A stretch of DNA of 64,000 bases from Jacaranda mimosifolia. Taxonomy: Eukaryota > Streptophyta > Magnoliopsida > Lamiales > Bignoniaceae. Below the pieces are notes generated by a model. It made no database searches. It worked only from the letters and a program-made list of their open reading frames with translations, and was not told the DNA's origin. The position numbers and the translations under genes are program-made. This document shows, piece after piece, positions 34,976 to 46,550 of this stretch (positions are counted from its first letter, which is position 1; each line of letters begins with the position of its first letter). The DNA is taken from contig CM032133.1 of the NCBI GenBank assembly GCA_018894105.1, positions 18,614,501-18,678,500 of the forward strand, in the 5' to 3' direction.

Positions 34976-37900
34976 AGATACAATGTTGCATGAGCTTCAC
35001 ATGTGGGTTGGGGGGAGTTTGTATAGAGGGAGACCAAAGTTGAATACAAGGGAGGTGAGAAGCATGTATTTAGCATAGTTGACTTGGATTTCGTTGGGAT
35101 GGAAGAATTGTATGGTATGCTTACAACTATCACTGGAAGTGAGAGTTGCAGTTGCATCTTCTATTCCTGTTAGGACTGAGGAATATTAGTTTGAATGCAA
35201 CTATGGAAATTACAGAGCTGGTTTCATATTATGAAGATGTAAACATACCTGTTGTGATCTATGTAGAGAATGTGCCCCCTCTAATGGTTGTGATAGTCAC
35301 TTCAGGACTTGTGCCAGCACAAGAACCCACATATGACCCGGTAGATGAGCAAGTAGGGAATGAGCAAGCACATGAGACTGTAGAAGAACATGAGCATATA
35401 ACAAAAGTGCAAGTATTTGAGGTAAAACAAGTACATGAGTCCGTAGAAACTAATGAGCATGCAACACAAGAGCCAGTAAATGATCATATAGCACAAGAGG
35501 CAACAGTTGAGGCATGCAATGAAGCATTTGGGGCAGCTTCCGAGGTACAACAAGCACATGAGACTATATAAGAACATGAGCATACATCAAAAGAACAAGT
35601 ATCTGAGGTAGAGCAATTACATGAGTCTGTAGAAACTAATGAGCATGCATCACAAGAGCCAGCATATGATCATATAACATAAGAGGTAGCAGTTGAGGCA
35701 TGCAATGAAGGAGTTAGGGCAGCTTCTGAGGTAGGTACAACAAGCACATGAGCTCACTAATGAGCATGTAGCAGAAGAGGCAGCACATGAGCTAGCAGTT
35801 GAGGCAACCATTGTGAAAGAATGTGGGTCAAGTTCAGGGGCAGTAAATGAAGGATTTGGGGCAACTGCTAAGGTAGTGGTTGATCATGCACATGAGGTAT
35901 ATTTAAACAACATGTATTTTTAACAAACATTATTTTACCCCCTTGTAATCTTTGTTTTAGTATTTTACCCCATTGTATTTTATGTTTGAGTGATTTACCC
36001 CCTTGTATTACTTAAAATAAGGTTCTGAGGTAGCAAATGAGCCACCAGCTATACAAGTTGAGCAACCATCACTTGTGCAAGTTGAGGAATCAAATGAATC
36101 TGTAGTTGAGGCAGCACTTGAGCATTGGAGGCAACTTTTGGAGGCAATCACCAAGAAAACAAGGCAAACAGCTTGTGATCCACCATGTGAGGAGACAGTT
36201 GAAAAGGAACCAGCAGCAGTTCATGTTCAAAAGCCATCAACACAGGAAAGAGCACCATTATTAGTAGACTTAGGTTTAGAGGGGTTGGAGGCAGACCTTG
36301 ACTTCTTATGGCAAGATGATAATGTACAAGATAGTTAGTCAACATTTAATAAGGATGACATACAGGACAAAGGAAAAAGGCCAATGAGTGAAACTGGGCA
36401 AGATGATAATGCATCAACTGATGATGATTACATACAACCTAATGAAGCATATGATGAGTCTGATGAGAGTGATTATTCAGACACACCAAGTTGTTCTTTG
36501 GAATATGTTGAAGAGTCTACTGATGATGACATATTGACTGAGAGAAGTCACAACAAAAGAGACTTAATTGATAAATTGAAAAGGATTCTAAGAGATGTAT
36601 ATGATGATCAGACTAGAAAGAAGAAATTTGCAGAGGCCCAAAATATGGGTGAAGAATAATGGCACAGTGAGGCTGGAGATAAAGATGAATTGATTAGCTT
36701 ATTTGGTTCAAATGATGATGCACCTAAGTATTGTTCTTATAGAGAATGAGAGGATATGAAGAAGTTCCAAATGACTGTAGGTACAAAATTCCCAAGTGCT
36801 CAAGTCTTCAGAGAAGTGCTCAGATACTACTATATAAGGGAAGGATTTTAGTTGGAGTTCCTGAAAAATGAGAATGCTAGAATCACTGCAAGGTGTGCCC
36901 ATGAACAATGCACAGAGAGGATTCATGCTTTACCAATAATGGGGGACAAAGTTTTTCAAGTAAAAACTATTAAAGGGGAGCATTTGTGCACAAGAAAGTA
37001 TGAAACAAACTAACTAAATATGGCTACTTAGCTAAGAGGTTGGAGAACACAATTAGAGACACTCCACATATTTCAATAGAGAAATTGCAAGCTTTTATTA
37101 ACAGAAAATTGGAGCTTCAAGTCAACAAATGAAAAAAATTGTTGCAAAGAAAAAGGCTTTGGCAAACATAAAAGGGAAGGATGGGCTGCAATATGGAAGG
37201 TTGTAGGATTATTGTGAAACTGTGAGGCAGAAGAATCCTGGTAGCAAACTTATCCTCATAAAGGTTGATGGAAGTGATTCCCCTTGTTTGAGAGAATGTA
37301 TTTCAGTTTTGATGCCATGAAAAAGGGACTTTTAGCTAGTTGTGGGCCTATTATTGGCCTTGATAGTTGCTTTCTGAAGACTACTTTTGAGGGATAGCTT
37401 CTGGTAGCTGTTGGTAGAAATGGCAATGACAACATATGGCCTATTGCCATGGCATTAGTCTCTATAGAAAATAGAGAAACATGGACTTAGTTTGTTCAAG
37501 AACTTTTAGATGATATTAGGGGTCTTGGAGAGTTCAAATGGGTGTTTATATCTGACAGACAAAAGGGTCTAATTGAGGCCTTAAAAGACTTGGTCCCTGA
37601 AAGTGAGCACAAGTTTTGCATCAAACACATGTATGGATATTTCAAGAAAAAGGTCAAGGGATAAGAGCTCAAAGAACTATTTTGGAAGGCTGCCTCTACA
37701 ACAAATAAGACAGATTTTGAAGACTTCATGAAGGATGTTGAGAAAGCTGACCTTAAGTTGGATCAAGAGACAGAAACTACTACTGAGTGGTTGAGAAACA
37801 TCCTTTCCCAGCATTGGAGTAGATCTCATTTTCAAACTTACTGTAAGCCTGATGTTTTGGTGAATAATTTATGTGAGTCTTTCAATAGTTACATTCTTGA

Positions 37901-39093
37901 GGCTAGAGATAAGCTAATCATCACGATGTTTGAATGGATGAGAACTAGACTTATGACAAAAATCTAGTGCAAAAGAGAGGGTATTGAAAAATATGCTAGC
38001 TCAATTTGTCCTACCATCTTGAAAAAGATCAACAAGCAGTACAAACTAGCTAAGAATTGGTGGACAAGATGGTGTAGGGAGATGAATTTGAAGTAGACAA
38101 CTTTACTGATAAGTATGTTGTTGACTTGGCTAATAACACTTGCACATGTTGTATGTTCTAATTGAATGGATACTCATGTTGTCATGCATATGCTGCCATT
38201 TCTGAGAAGCGAGATAAGATTAATGATCATGTGAATGCTTATTACAATGTGGGGTTATATAAAAAAGTTTATCAATTTAGGATCCATGGTGTTCCTGGCC
38301 AGAAGCATTACATTAAGACACCTTTTAAGCCATTGAGGCCCCCAACCTTGAAAAAGAAAATGGGAAGACCTAAAAGGTTGAGGAGGAGAGGACTAGATGA
38401 GGTGCAGAGGAGCACTTCAACAAGAAAAGGCCTGACTCATACCTGCAAGAGATGCTTCCAAATAGGCCATACAAAGTTACTTGCAAGAATCTTGTGTATC
38501 CAAATCCTAAACTATATAAGGTAGGCCATTATATACATGTTCAGTTTATTACTATGTTAATTTCTTTCCTTCCTTTTTAATGTTCTAATTTTCTTTGCAG
38601 GGGGACCCTCCAACAGAGATGAATACTGAAAGTTCAAGTGCCTCTCCTGCCAGTCAAGCTTCTACAACTAATGTCCAGCCTCCTCCTACCTTTGTTCCTC
38701 AACCAAGAACAACAAGGGTAACTAATTATTATTTATTTTTCATATAGTATGAATTGTTAGTAATTTACTCACTTTTAGATTTAAAAATGATAGAAACAGT
38801 TAAACTTTAGAGGTAGAGAAACATACCAAGGTTTCAGGAATGAAGAATTGCTTGGCAGACAGCCAAGCAGAAGAAAGTCAAATATATCAGGGCCACATTC
38901 AAGAGCAGCTACATCAGGAGCAGGTCCTAGTGGTTTAGGTCCCAGTGGATCAGATCTAGTTGGTTCAGCTCCAACAGGTGCAATAATGGGTTCTGTATCC
39001 AAAGTTTGAAGTGTGCAGAGAAAAAGGAAAGCAACTGCACCTCATGTATCGGAAAATATTAGGGTAAGGGCATTGCAAAGGAGAAAAAATAAC
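34976..39093 (+). pseudogene. mudrA-type MULE transposase, decayed
   Basis: MULE transposases bind element ends and catalyse excision and insertion with a DDE nuclease in the nucleus. Visible parts in order: an N-terminal domain (LHMWVGGSLYRG, then YKGGEKHVFSIVDLDF) at 34976-35150; a Glu/His-rich repeat region at 35300-36150; an acidic stretch at 36380-36660. The Mutator DNA-binding domain is near 36760-37000 (FPSAQVFREVLRYY; CAHEQCTERIHA). The MULE nuclease follows from 37340, with catalytic-type Asp in IIGLDSCFLK and FISDRQKGL and Glu in NNLCESFNSYI. A SWIM zinc finger (CTC...CCHAYAAI) spans 38140-38200, and a CxxC-GH knuckle lies near 38435. GT-AG introns are inferred at 38521-38600 and 38719-38793. 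In-frame stops occur throughout (for example within the SWIM finger and at 39007-39009), and the last stop is near 39093. Confidence 0.88.
35368..35760 (+). repeat. 186-bp tandem repeat in the transposase coding region
   Basis: GCACATGAG starts units at 35368, 35554 and 35744. The first period is 186 bases, which is 62 codons, so the repeat was frame-preserving. The second period is 190 because AGGT is duplicated (GAGGTAGGTACAACAA), which breaks the frame. Units encode Glu/His/Val-rich sequence (VHESVETNEHATQEP). The second unit also has an in-frame TAA. Confidence 0.8.
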
Positions 39094-39977
39094 TAGGAGA
39101 TGTAAAGCTGTAATTTTTTTTGAAGCTAATTGTAGTATTGAAGCTGTAGTATTCTTCAACATTGATGCTTGCAGTATTCAGAAACTTTTAGTATCGAAGC
39201 TGAATTTGTTGGATTTTTTTGAAAGGTTTTAGGGCAGGAGAACTCCTTGTGTATGGAATTTGCTTATGACAAATTTATGTTGACAATGTTATTTTTGAGA
39301 ATGTGTAAATATTATTATAGTTATATTTCATAGTTGTTTAGTTTCTTGGCATTTTTTGGATTGGTTTCTGGTTGGTTTTGTATTAATTTTTGCTTGGTTT
39401 TGGATTAGTTTTTGGCTGCTTTTGGATTTATTTTTGGTTGCCTTTGGATTGGTTTTATGATGGTTTTGGATTGTTTTTACTTCGTTAGGGATTGCTTTTG
39501 TTAAGGTTTAGGATTACTTTTGGCTATCTTTGTGCAGTGGACCTATTTTTGTTGTTTTCTATAAATATATGAGCCCTTTACCACATTCTATTTTTTAAAA
39601 GAAACATTTAATCCTCTTTTGTTTTTTAAAAGTAGTGTTTAACTTCCTTCTGTTATATAAAATGAGGAATACCCCCCCTCCCCCCGCGTGTTCCTAATTT
39701 TTTCAAAAAACGACCATTATAGGTACAAGCAAATCAATCAAGAAATTCTTACTAGAATGAAGAAATTCAAAGTTCCACATTAATATCAACATAATATTAC
39801 ATTGAAAGTACGTTAAGCTTAGTAGAAATACATTGAAAATATATAAACTACTTCATAAAGATGTTGAAATTTAACATTGTTAACAAAACACCACATACAA
39901 CCTAAGAAAAATGAATATAATTTTTAGGCATCTTAGACTCGATGTGTGTAGACACCCTTGACACAACTTCATCAATA

Positions 39978-40290
39978 TCAGGAACATTGCTTTCTTTCAA
40001 TTACCGCACGAGTGTCCATTGTCACTGGTGGGCTTATTGGAAGGCCAATTGCTACCCACATAGCTTGCTGTGGATTACACCAACGAAAGAAGTTACATTG
40101 GTGCTTCAAACAAGAGTAGTACAACTTTCCCTTTGAAGGCTTCGTCTTAGACTCCATTCGAATTTTAGCTCTTATATTGCATCCACATTCTGGAGTTTTC
40201 CCATATCTCAAGTCAAAACCCGACTTGCTTTTGTGCTTCCTTACTTTTATTATTCACTTTTGAATTGGATGAAGACATTCTGCACATTTT
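39978..40290 (-). pseudogene. GRF-type zinc finger frame inside the MULE, convergent to mudrA
   Basis: The minus-strand frame reads RYGKTPECGCNIRAKIR, then SKGKLYYSCLKHQCNFFRW and CNPQQAM. The spacing of C-x-C, C and C with the FFRW motif matches the GRF zinc finger, a nucleic-acid-binding fold found in some DNA repair and transposon-linked proteins. A natural ATG (MSSSNSKVNN) at about 40278 or 40287 on the minus strand is separated from the finger by a one-base frameshift near 40240, so this copy is broken. The frame opens in the 3' part of the MULE and faces the transposase gene, the same layout as the second gene of the classic MuDR element. Any role in transposition is inference. Confidence 0.7.
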
Positions 40291-40459
40291 TAGGGTTTGA
40301 AAGAAATAAATAAAGAAGAAGGAATGAAGAAGACGATGAAACTAAAGGAATAAAATTGGAAGAAAAAAAAGGGAAAATATGAAGGGGGGATAAAAATGTA
40401 ATTTCAATTGACAAAAGTCACTTACAGCCTCAAAGTGGTGGAACAATTCATAAAAATAA

Positions 40460-40546
40460 CACGAGTAGGTTTTGTACCCCTTTTTTTCACGAGGGAGTAA
40501 ACCATCAAAATGGTATTTCTATGGGGGCTGAAAATAAATTTTCCCC
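40460..40546 (-). repeat. Right terminal inverted repeat of the MULE
   Basis: Read on the minus strand it begins GGGGAAAATTTATTTTCAGC and continues GGTTTACTCCCTCGTG followed by seven A. It matches the left end with many substitutions, so the TIRs have diverged. Confidence 0.75.
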
Positions 40547-40555
40547 ATTACTAGG

Positions 40556-43058
40556 AGCAATTATGAGAATGTTTTTGCATGAAATGGCATTATGGGAAAT
40601 AGTGCCTAAAAAGAATGGTTATGCATAAAAAATGAGTTAGTAAAAATATATTGTCATGCGTAGGTACACAACACAATATAAAACAAAATCAATAATAATT
40701 ACTTGATACTACCAAAACACGACATCAAGTTGTTACCTATAGATCATTTAATATTTTTTAAAAATACAATAATAGAATTAAATACAAATGAAATTAGATA
40801 TTAAATAGCAAGAGATTGTTCTTTTAATTAACTGGAAAATAATTTCGAGATACTTAAAAGACTTGAGGATAGATATTTGCAATATGATGTGTTTTTATTC
40901 TTTTGATTGTATTTGTAATAGTTAAAAAGGGTTTACTAAAACTAACTAGACATAGTATGTTGAGATGAAAGTCGAACTTCTTCTGTATAAAACGAAATGC
41001 CCTATCCTAGTGTTAACATTTTTTCACTAATTATATTTCAAGATATAACAATATCTCTTTAAGTTAACAACACTGCAAATTTCATAACAAACTATAATTA
41101 ATGATGCTTGAACTCTCTCAAAAAAGTTATTATTTGAATGCAAAAGAGAGAAATTTAGGGATTAGAAGGAATTGTGTGATAATAAATAATCATCTGAATT
41201 AAATTTACAAATATGAGTGTCGTATTTTATAGTTATTGAAAAAATTATGCCTAAATGGAACAATTATTGAAAAATATTGATTAGACAGACATGTATGTTA
41301 TTTTTCATGGTAACATTTTTTCACATAGATTGCGAACTCTACAACTAACTGGATAACCAGTGTACCATTAGTTAAATATGTAGTACTAGTTGTCATATTC
41401 AAATTTGAAAAGAAAAATTTATAAATATAATCACTTTAGGGCCACAGAAGCGCAACCTCACAGCCAATCCCAATTCCCAAATGCCACCTTTTAGCCTTAT
41501 AAAGTTTTTAAAGCCTTTCTAATTTATAATATGTGATGGAAGAGTTTTCACGTTCTCAAAAATTTATATTATTTTTAGTTACATTATATTTTAATTTTTT
41601 ATTTATCTCAAATTGATTATGAATATTTAGTTACACTATTAAAGTACTATTCTCATGCTGATGAGTACGTAGATCACTCTTAAGTCGAAGTATTGTTATA
41701 TTGTTCAACGTGATCTACTTAAATTGTTGAGAAATTTAATCAAAATCCAAATTATTCAATTAATTTTAAACAGAAAAAGACAAGAAGTTAATGTGAAGAT
41801 TTTTCTTGCCAATTTATTGTTCAATGATGAGAAGTTACAGAGAAGCCTTGCGAATAAGAGTAAGATATATTTGAATAAAGGCCAATTTATTTAATATTCT
41901 AAGTTTGGGTATATATATTTAGGTCTGCTGAAAGCATGCAATTATACCATTCATGAATCAATATCCCAAAGAAATGCTGAGTTCAAGTGGAAGGCAAAAT
42001 TTTGATAAAATTAAGGGTAAATTACTTAGACCCCTTGAAATACAGTTGATCTATAAAAGAATTTTGAAAATAATAATAATAATAATAATAACAACATCAT
42101 CATCATCATCATCATCATCACCACAAATAGCCCTTTAATATTTGTCTTCGTCTTGCGCTTTACAGACCTTATAGCTGCTTTTAAGGAATTTGCAGATATC
42201 AGCAATTCTTTTTTTTTTTTTTTTCCTGGAAATCCAAAAATGCCCTATGATATTGTCTAACAAATTTGTTGATACGAACATATTTGTAATATTTTTAAAT
42301 TTTATGAGGGTCTTATTTTTATAAATTTTATATTTATAGGATTAAACAAAAAATAAAAGATTTTAGGAAAAGTAATTTCATTGATAATTTCTTCCCTTTG
42401 AAAATTATCACACTAAAAATACAAACTGATAATATAATTTAAATTGCTGCATGAACTTATGTAAATATTTCAATCTTCACAGAATTTCAATATCTCAAAA
42501 TATTAAAATATTTTAACTTTAAACTCTAAATAAATAAAATAAAAAATAATTTAAGAAAATACAAACTTATTATATTTTGAGCTTATGTGATTTTAATAAT
42601 TTGAAATTGCTCTTAATAGATTATTTTGAATATTATGAGTCGGACAATATATAAGAAATTGAGAGTGTTCCTTGGTAATTGAAAAATAGTCATGTAAGGA
42701 ATTTTTGTCTTGTATGGATAAATTTTTCTCATATTGAAAGAATAAAAACTCCCCATTGCACATGTGTTTATTTTGTGAAATCGTTTTAATTTCTTTATTT
42801 GTATCTTATTGTTTTATACATTTATGATAACTTAACTTTTAAACTTTAATTGTTTCAGCTAACGTCCATATCATCTTTTAACTATTGAATAAAAAAAATC
42901 AAATGGGAGAATGAATATTATTCTGTGAACTGCAAAAATCAATTTCCAAAAAATAGTGACTCTCACCGTAGAACCTTTTTCTTTCTTCACCTTGGATCAG
43001 TTAAGACAATTCTCCACATTTCAAAAATATATTTATTTTTTATTTATTTATACATGTA
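40556..43058. other. Intergenic AT-rich sequence; microsatellite at 42069-42122
   Basis: No gene is recognised. 42069-42122 is a compound microsatellite, (AAT)n followed by (CAT)n. The frame at 41953-42138 is this simple repeat read through. AAGGGTAAATTACTTAGACCCC (described by position 42014-42035) looks like a MULE-type terminal motif, but no partner end was located. Confidence 0.6.
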
Positions 43059-43067
43059 TCAAAAATT

Positions 43068-43541
43068 TGGGAAAATTTAATTTAACCCTCCTGTGAAATA
43101 TAATTATAGTGATTTATGCCATGTGAAAAAAAAAATTAAAAAAACTACTTGTCATTTTTTAAATCAGGCAAGAACCCCCTTATAGGCATTGGTGTATCTC
43201 ACGTGCGTCTACATGTGAATTTTTAAGATTATTATATCCCTAATCTCAATCATTGGATGTTTTTAAAAAAATTAATGATCCAAATTAAATTTTATTTATA
43301 AAAAAATATAAATAAATATTTATTTATAAATATATTATATTATATAATATGTATATCACATATATACATATTTATATATTAAAAGATATTTATTTAATAT
43401 TATTAAATGAATAGAAAACAACGGGAGGGAGGCGATGAGCTATTTTCAAAAAATACATGAAGCTTTTTTAACCATTTTTTCACGATAATGAGGTAAATCG
43501 CCTATGTCAAATTTTACAAGGGGACTAAAAGATTTTTGCCC
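43068..43541. mobile_element. Small non-autonomous MULE-like element, about 474 bp
   Basis: TCAAAAATT (43059-43067) and TAAAAAATT (43542-43550) flank it, a 9-bp duplication with one mismatch. The right end, reversed, reads GGGCAAAAATCTTTTAG, CCCCTTGTAAAA, GGCGATTTACC and GTGAAAAAA in order. These blocks are also seen in the termini of the 7.8-kb MULE (32746), so it may be a cross-mobilised derivative. No coding sequence. Confidence 0.65.
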
Positions 43542-44257
43542 TAAAAAATTCACTAATAAATTTTTTAATGCACACTTTACACATAACACTGTATTATTAA
43601 GCCAAATGACACTCTAACATTTCAAAATCATATAGCATATTTCACATAGGCTCCGAAATCGGGGATTCGATTGCTCCACCAGTTATGCTTTTATTTTGGA
43701 TATCAAGAATTTCAAACAACTCCTTGATGAATCATGAATATATTGCATTTTTGTAATAGAACTTGTGCTTTTCAAAATGCTATTAAGATGTTTTGTTAAC
43801 TATTAAATGTTGTGGCACGTTATCTCTATGTGTATAAATTTAATTTATTATATTATTGATTAGAACTGTCAATGGATCGGATTTAAATCGAATTAGCCAT
43901 ATTCGAATAATTCGATTCAAATTTGATTATCAAAATTCATTTCCAAATCCAACCCGATATCGTGTAGGATCTTTGTTAGTTAATACTATATTCAAATTTA
44001 ATGGATATCCAAAATTTGATTAAAAAATCCGCCTCGATTTAGTATTTTTTTTATTTGTATAAAAATATTGTATGTAATAAAGCAAATTTACGTCATATTT
44101 GAATTTTTAATAATTTTTTATTATATATTAGTCTAAAAGTTAAATATTAAATATTAAAGCCCATATTTAACATTATATTAATGCATAAGTGAACTATTAT
44201 ATGTTATTAAATTTGACATTTTATTAGTATCGCTCTTATTTTTTAGGCTAAAGACTT

Positions 44258-44832
44258 TGTTAAATCTCTTCCAGAAGTGTTTTGACTATGACCAATCAAC
44301 TATCTTGCAATTTTATTTTTCTATATATGGCAAGTTACTGTTTAGATTTGTTACCTTGTACATATCAATGATTGTGCAAAGAAAATATGGCAAGTCACTA
44401 TTAGAATCAAAGAAGGAAAGTTGGTTGTTAAGACATAAAAGGAAGATGACATATTAAAAGCTCGAGTATGAAAGGAAAACTCTACCAGCACCTATTTAAG
44501 GGAGAATTACACTAAGTATTAGAAGTGAGTCTCACAATATACTTGATTAGCCTTGAGTAACTTGTATTCAGTTGAGTGAGAACTTTTGCTTGTGAAGCAG
44601 TGCAAGTTCCAGCCTATTAGTACTTTGTATCTTGTATATGCTTTTCTTCTAACAATATTGTAGGTTAAAATCCTAAGTGTTATCACTTAGATAGTGTACT
44701 AGGTTCATCGAACCACTATAATTCACTGTGTCTTATTATCTTCTCTTATAGTCTTTTGAGTATCTTGATATTTCGGCTTATAGCCTTCATATAAGACTTT
44801 CTATAATTTTCATCAAACTCCACAAACTTTCA
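44258..44832 (+). repeat. 5' LTR of the copia element
   Basis: 575 bp, begins TGTTAAATCTCTTCC, ends CACAAACTTTCA. It is nearly collinear with the 3' LTR with scattered substitutions and small indels, so the copy is not brand new. Confidence 0.92.
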
Positions 44833-44834
44833 AT

Positions 44835-44850
44835 TGGCATCCGAGCCAGG
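44835..44850 (+). other. Primer-binding site of the copia element
   Basis: TGGCATCCGAGCCAGG begins two bases after the LTR. It is close to the initiator tRNA-Met complement used by most plant copia elements (TGGTATCAGAGC), with substitutions. Confidence 0.75.
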
Positions 44851-44862
44851 TTACCCCTCATT

Positions 44863-46308
44863 ATGGCTGCTTCCAGTTTTGACATCTATGTGGAAGGACA
44901 ATCCCACACCCATTCTTCTTTGTTCAACGGGACAAATTATTCCACATGGAAAAACAGAATTCAAGAATTCTTCATTGCCTTAGACTATAATCTCTGGAAT
45001 GTCATCATTGATGGGCCCCTAATCCCAACAAACTTAGACATGACACCAAAAGGAAGATTGGGACTTACTGCCAAAGATAAGAAAGTCCTCTCAACCAATG
45101 CCAAGGCAAAGAATATTCTATCATGTGCCCTTGTTAAAGAGGAATACAACCGCTTCAGCACTTGCTCCTTAGCAAACGAAATGTGGGACATGTTGCAAAT
45201 CACGCACGAAGGAACTTCACAGGTAAGTTTAGAAAAAATTGCTATTTTTACTCACCAATTTGAAATGTTTTCCATGAAAACAAGTGAATCAATGAGTCAA
45301 ACATATGCTCGATTTATGAAAATTGTGAATCCAATGTTTGCCCTGGGAAAAGTCATTTCAGAAAGTGAGCAAGTCAGAAAAATATTGCGATCCTTACCCA
45401 AAGAGTGGAATCCTAAGGTTACGGCCATTTATGAGTCAAAGAACTTAGAGAAGATGACTATGGGCTAACTTATTGGGTCACTCACCTCACATGAGATGAC
45501 ACTTCTAAGCAAGGAAGAAAGTTCCGAAAGCAAAAATAAGAAAAACATAGCCTTCAATGCAGAAAATGGAGACTGGAACGAAGAGTTGGGTGATCTTGAT
45601 GAAGAAATGTTGAACAAGGAGATAGCCATGACCACAAGACGACTAAGGCTACACACTCAAGCAAAGAAATTTAGAAAAGATTTGAAACCCAACTTCAAAA
45701 GATACAACAATGAGAATCAGAAGTCAGACCAAACCATTAGCCATGAATGTCATGAAGCAGGGCACAAGAGACCAGATTGCCCAAAGCTCAAACGAAGTCC
45801 CAAACCTGACCGAAGTTCCAGACCAAGAGCTATGACAATCACATGGGATGATTTTGATTTTGATCAATTTGACATAGAGGGCAATTACTTAATGGCGGAC
45901 AAACAGGTAACTTTTAATTCCACAAGTGATTCTAAAATTTTTGAAATTGATTATGATAGTACCAATTCTTTCAATCTTCATGCCGAATGTCATAATCAAT
46001 TAACTGAATTACAAATTGATATAAACTCTCTTAAAGACCAACTGCAAAAATTTGAAAATGAAAAATCAGAGATACTTTGCGTTTACAACAACATCATCAA
46101 AAAGGAGGTTGAACAAAGAAATAGAGTTGTTAAAAAAAATCAAGAATTAGAAAGAAAGGTAAAAGAACTTCTTGATGAAAACTACTTTTTAAAATTGAGA
46201 ATCAAAGGAAAAATGCCCCCGAATATCAAAGAATCTAGAAATTTCGGAACATGCCATTCCTGTAATCATGCTGGTCATCTATCTTATAAGTATCATCTAA
46301 TGAACTAA
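44863..46308 (+). pseudogene. gag of the copia element
   Basis: Gag forms the cytoplasmic particle. The frame starts at the ATG at 44863 (MAASSFDIYVEGQ). The N-terminal capsid-type domain shows FNGTNYSTWKNRIQEF and NEMWDMLQ, typical of copia gag. An in-frame TAA at 45466-45468 splits it inside the usual (E)LIGSL motif; the frame continues to 46308. A first zinc knuckle near 45745-45780 (SHECHEAGHKRPDC) has Ser where the first Cys belongs. A coiled-coil stretch (about 45990-46200, Lys/Glu-rich heptads) follows. A second knuckle (CHSCNHAGHLSYKY) has Tyr in place of the last Cys. Both knuckles thus lack one metal ligand. The gag is large, as in Sireviruses. Confidence 0.87.
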
Positions 46309-46550
46309 GTATATCGTCAAGAAATCTAATGAATCAAGACCCAGTAATATGTGGCTACTTAAAAACTTGAACATCTGTTATACAGGAACCAGCAGAGGAA
46401 GGATCAGGTACATTTCAAACCCTCACTTTGCATAGTCTCAAAAGATGATGAACCCTTTTTACTGCCACTAGAGATAGAAATATTTATTACATAAATCTGA
46501 ATGATCTGTCTAATCAAAAGGTTGAATGTCTTGTTGTATCTGAAAATCCT

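Larger units (their letters stand above)
32746..40546 (+). mobile_element. Mutator-like element (MULE), 7.8 kb, exact 9-bp target duplication
   Basis: ATTACTAGG occurs directly outside both ends (32737-32745 and 40547-40555), the diagnostic 9-bp Mutator duplication. The termini are long, diverged inverted repeats with G/C-rich clusters (ACCCCCCTG... at the left, ...CCCATAG at the right). Inside are a decayed mudrA-type transposase gene on the plus strand (about 34976-39093) and a GRF-zinc-finger frame on the minus strand (39978-40290), arranged convergently. A TIR-type insertion at 33182-34467 disrupts the 5' part. The transposase has several stops, so the element is no longer autonomous. Confidence 0.92.

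Noticed and set aside
35302..36345. Minus-strand frames opposite the transposase repeat region
   Set aside because: Low-complexity antisense of the Glu/His repeat; the plus strand has the conserved transposase context.
41953..42138. Ser-rich small protein
   Set aside because: The frame is an (AAT)n(CAT)n microsatellite translated.
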